This document shows positions 63,191-64,000 of a DNA stretch of 64,000 nucleotides, one piece after another. The notes under the pieces were generated by a model. It was given only the letters and a program-made list of their open reading frames with translations. It did not search any database and had not been told where the DNA came from. A program made the position numbers and the translations under genes. Source of the stretch: Chitinophaga solisilvae. GTDB taxonomy: Bacteria; Bacteroidota; Bacteroidia; Chitinophagales; Chitinophagaceae. The first letter of the stretch is position 1; the number at the start of each line of letters is the position of its first letter. The DNA is taken from positions 186,001 to 250,000 of the forward strand of contig NZ_JAABOK010000003.1 of the NCBI RefSeq assembly GCF_009928525.1, in the 5' to 3' direction.

Positions 63191-64000
63191 ATGAAGCGAT
63201 TAAAGTTAACGCTTGTCCTCCTGCTGGGGATAGGGGTATATAATGGCTATGCACAAACGCAACTGACACTGCAGGAAGCCCTGAAATTTGCACTGCATAA
63301 TAACCAGGGCCTCGCCCGTACCAAAATGGATGAGGAAATGGGAAAGTTTAAAACCAAGGAAGTCCGCGCTCAGGCATTACCTCAGATCAATGGTAGCGCT
63401 AATTATACGGATAACCTGCAGCTTCCCAAAACGCTCATCCCAGGGAAAACGCTGGGTAAGCCAGACAGCTCTCTGGTACTTGCTTTCGGCGTGCAGTATA
63501 ACGCCAGCGTAGGCGCTGAACTGGAACAACAGGTTTTCAATCAGGCCGTATTCACTGGTCTTAAAGCGGCCAAATCAGGTGAAGAATACTATGCGCTGAA
63601 AACGCAGCAAAGCACGGAAACCGTTATCTACAACGTTTCCCAGCTTTACTATCAGTTACTCGTCATACAGGAAAAAATTACCACTATCAATGGTAATATC
63701 GAAAAGCTGACGCAGCTGGTGAATGCGACCAAATCCCAGTTCGAAAACGGACTGGCTAAAAAGATTGACCTGGATCGTATTAAAGTTAGTCTTACTAACA
63801 GTATCACACAACGCACACAACTGATGAATCAATACCAGACGCAGTCCAACAATCTGAAAAGGGTGATGGGCATGCCAGTGGCATCTGCTTTCGCTATTCC
63901 GCCGGCATCGCTGAAGGAGATAGAAAACAAAGCCGCTTCTTTTCTCCAGTATGATGACATGAATCTGGAGAACAGAACAGAATTCAGACTGGTAAAGAAA
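63191..64000 (+). CDS. TolC-family outer-membrane efflux protein, N-terminal part (cut by window edge)
   Basis: 270 residues visible, no stop before the edge. Signal peptide MKRLKLTLVLLLGIGVYNGY then AQ. TolC repeats: LTLQEALKFALHNNQGLART, NGSANYTDNLQL, VQYNASVGAELEQQVFNQAV, YNVSQLYYQLLVIQEKI and KLTQLVNATKSQFENGLAKK. The barrel/tunnel architecture forms the exit duct of RND or MacAB-type pumps, whose genes should follow beyond the window. It is third in the operon after two TetR genes. Confidence 0.93.
   Translation, partial: MKRLKLTLVLLLGIGVYNGYAQTQLTLQEALKFALHNNQGLARTKMDEEMGKFKTKEVRAQALPQINGSANYTDNLQLPKTLIPGKTLGKPDSSLVLAFGVQYNASVGAELEQQVFNQAVFTGLKAAKSGEEYYALKTQQSTETVIYNVSQLYYQLLVIQEKITTINGNIEKLTQLVNATKSQFENGLAKKIDLDRIKVSLTNSITQRTQLMNQYQTQSNNLKRVMGMPVASAFAIPPASLKEIENKAASFLQYDDMNLENRTEFRLVKK

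Overview
The window looks like a chromosomal segment of a chitin-degrading Bacteroidota, most likely Chitinophaga or a close relative. The evidence is two SusC/SusD pairs, a FecI/FecR-type sigma/anti-sigma pair, a chitinase ending in a type IX secretion (T9SS) sorting domain, DUF4834/DUF2752/DUF6377 proteins, Bacteroidota-type -7 promoter boxes (TAnnTTTG) with very short leaders, and almost no Shine-Dalgarno sequences. No plasmid, prophage or insertion-sequence genes were found.

Layout. 0-12 kb is mostly housekeeping: a cut-off Dna2-like nuclease gene, proC, sixA, purF, a SurA-like chaperone/isomerase, and the rimP-nusA-infB operon, whose IF2 carries a very large disordered insert with an RGG/Gln/Asn-rich tract. 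12-23 kb has small membrane proteins, then a cell-surface-signalling glycan locus: ECF sigma factor, FecR, SusC with an N-terminal signalling domain, SusD, a TIG-NHL lipoprotein and a GH20-like hydrolase. 23-31 kb has a HAD phosphatase, tRNA-Met(CAT), an FkbM-like orphan, an arsenic operon (arsR-arsM-arsC-acr3) with two matching operators, a lipoprotein and a tail-spike-like beta-helix protein. 31-44 kb is glycan-centred: a dual-GH18 chitinase, then an opposite-strand SusC-SusD-GH31 locus with its DUF6377 membrane regulator. 44-49 kb is envelope and stress genes: NlpE-like, phytase-like, two ferritin-like proteins, a DUF5670 peptide, a DUF2383 protein and a candidate small RNA. 49-55.5 kb is a complete thiamin operon (thiS-thiC-thiE2-thiD-thiE-thiG-thiH) behind a TPP riboswitch. 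55.5-64 kb has a lipocalin-like lipoprotein, a sterol-desaturase-family enzyme, dnaN, an aminotransferase, a toxin-antitoxin pair whose antitoxin joins an MqsA-like HTH to a Panacea domain, and the start of a TetR-TetR-TolC efflux operon.

The most unusual structure is a dispersed family of long, nearly perfect hairpins at five intergenic loci (about 2.6, 4.6-4.8, 30.7, 35.0 and 55.5 kb). The arms are 44-57 nt, built from tandem 7-mers (GAATTAC/GAATTGC) around a variable core. The cores differ between loci, yet in four of the five the two arms still match each other, so a change in one arm is mirrored in the other. One hairpin contains the stop codon of the surA-like gene. I do not recognise this family. 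Other points to check are the PanA-type toxin-antitoxin pair with its 28-bp palindromic operator, the orphan promoter/terminator unit near 49.0 kb with repeated TTGTTCA motifs, the hairpin block between susD and the GH31 gene, and the odd T-loop of the tRNA.
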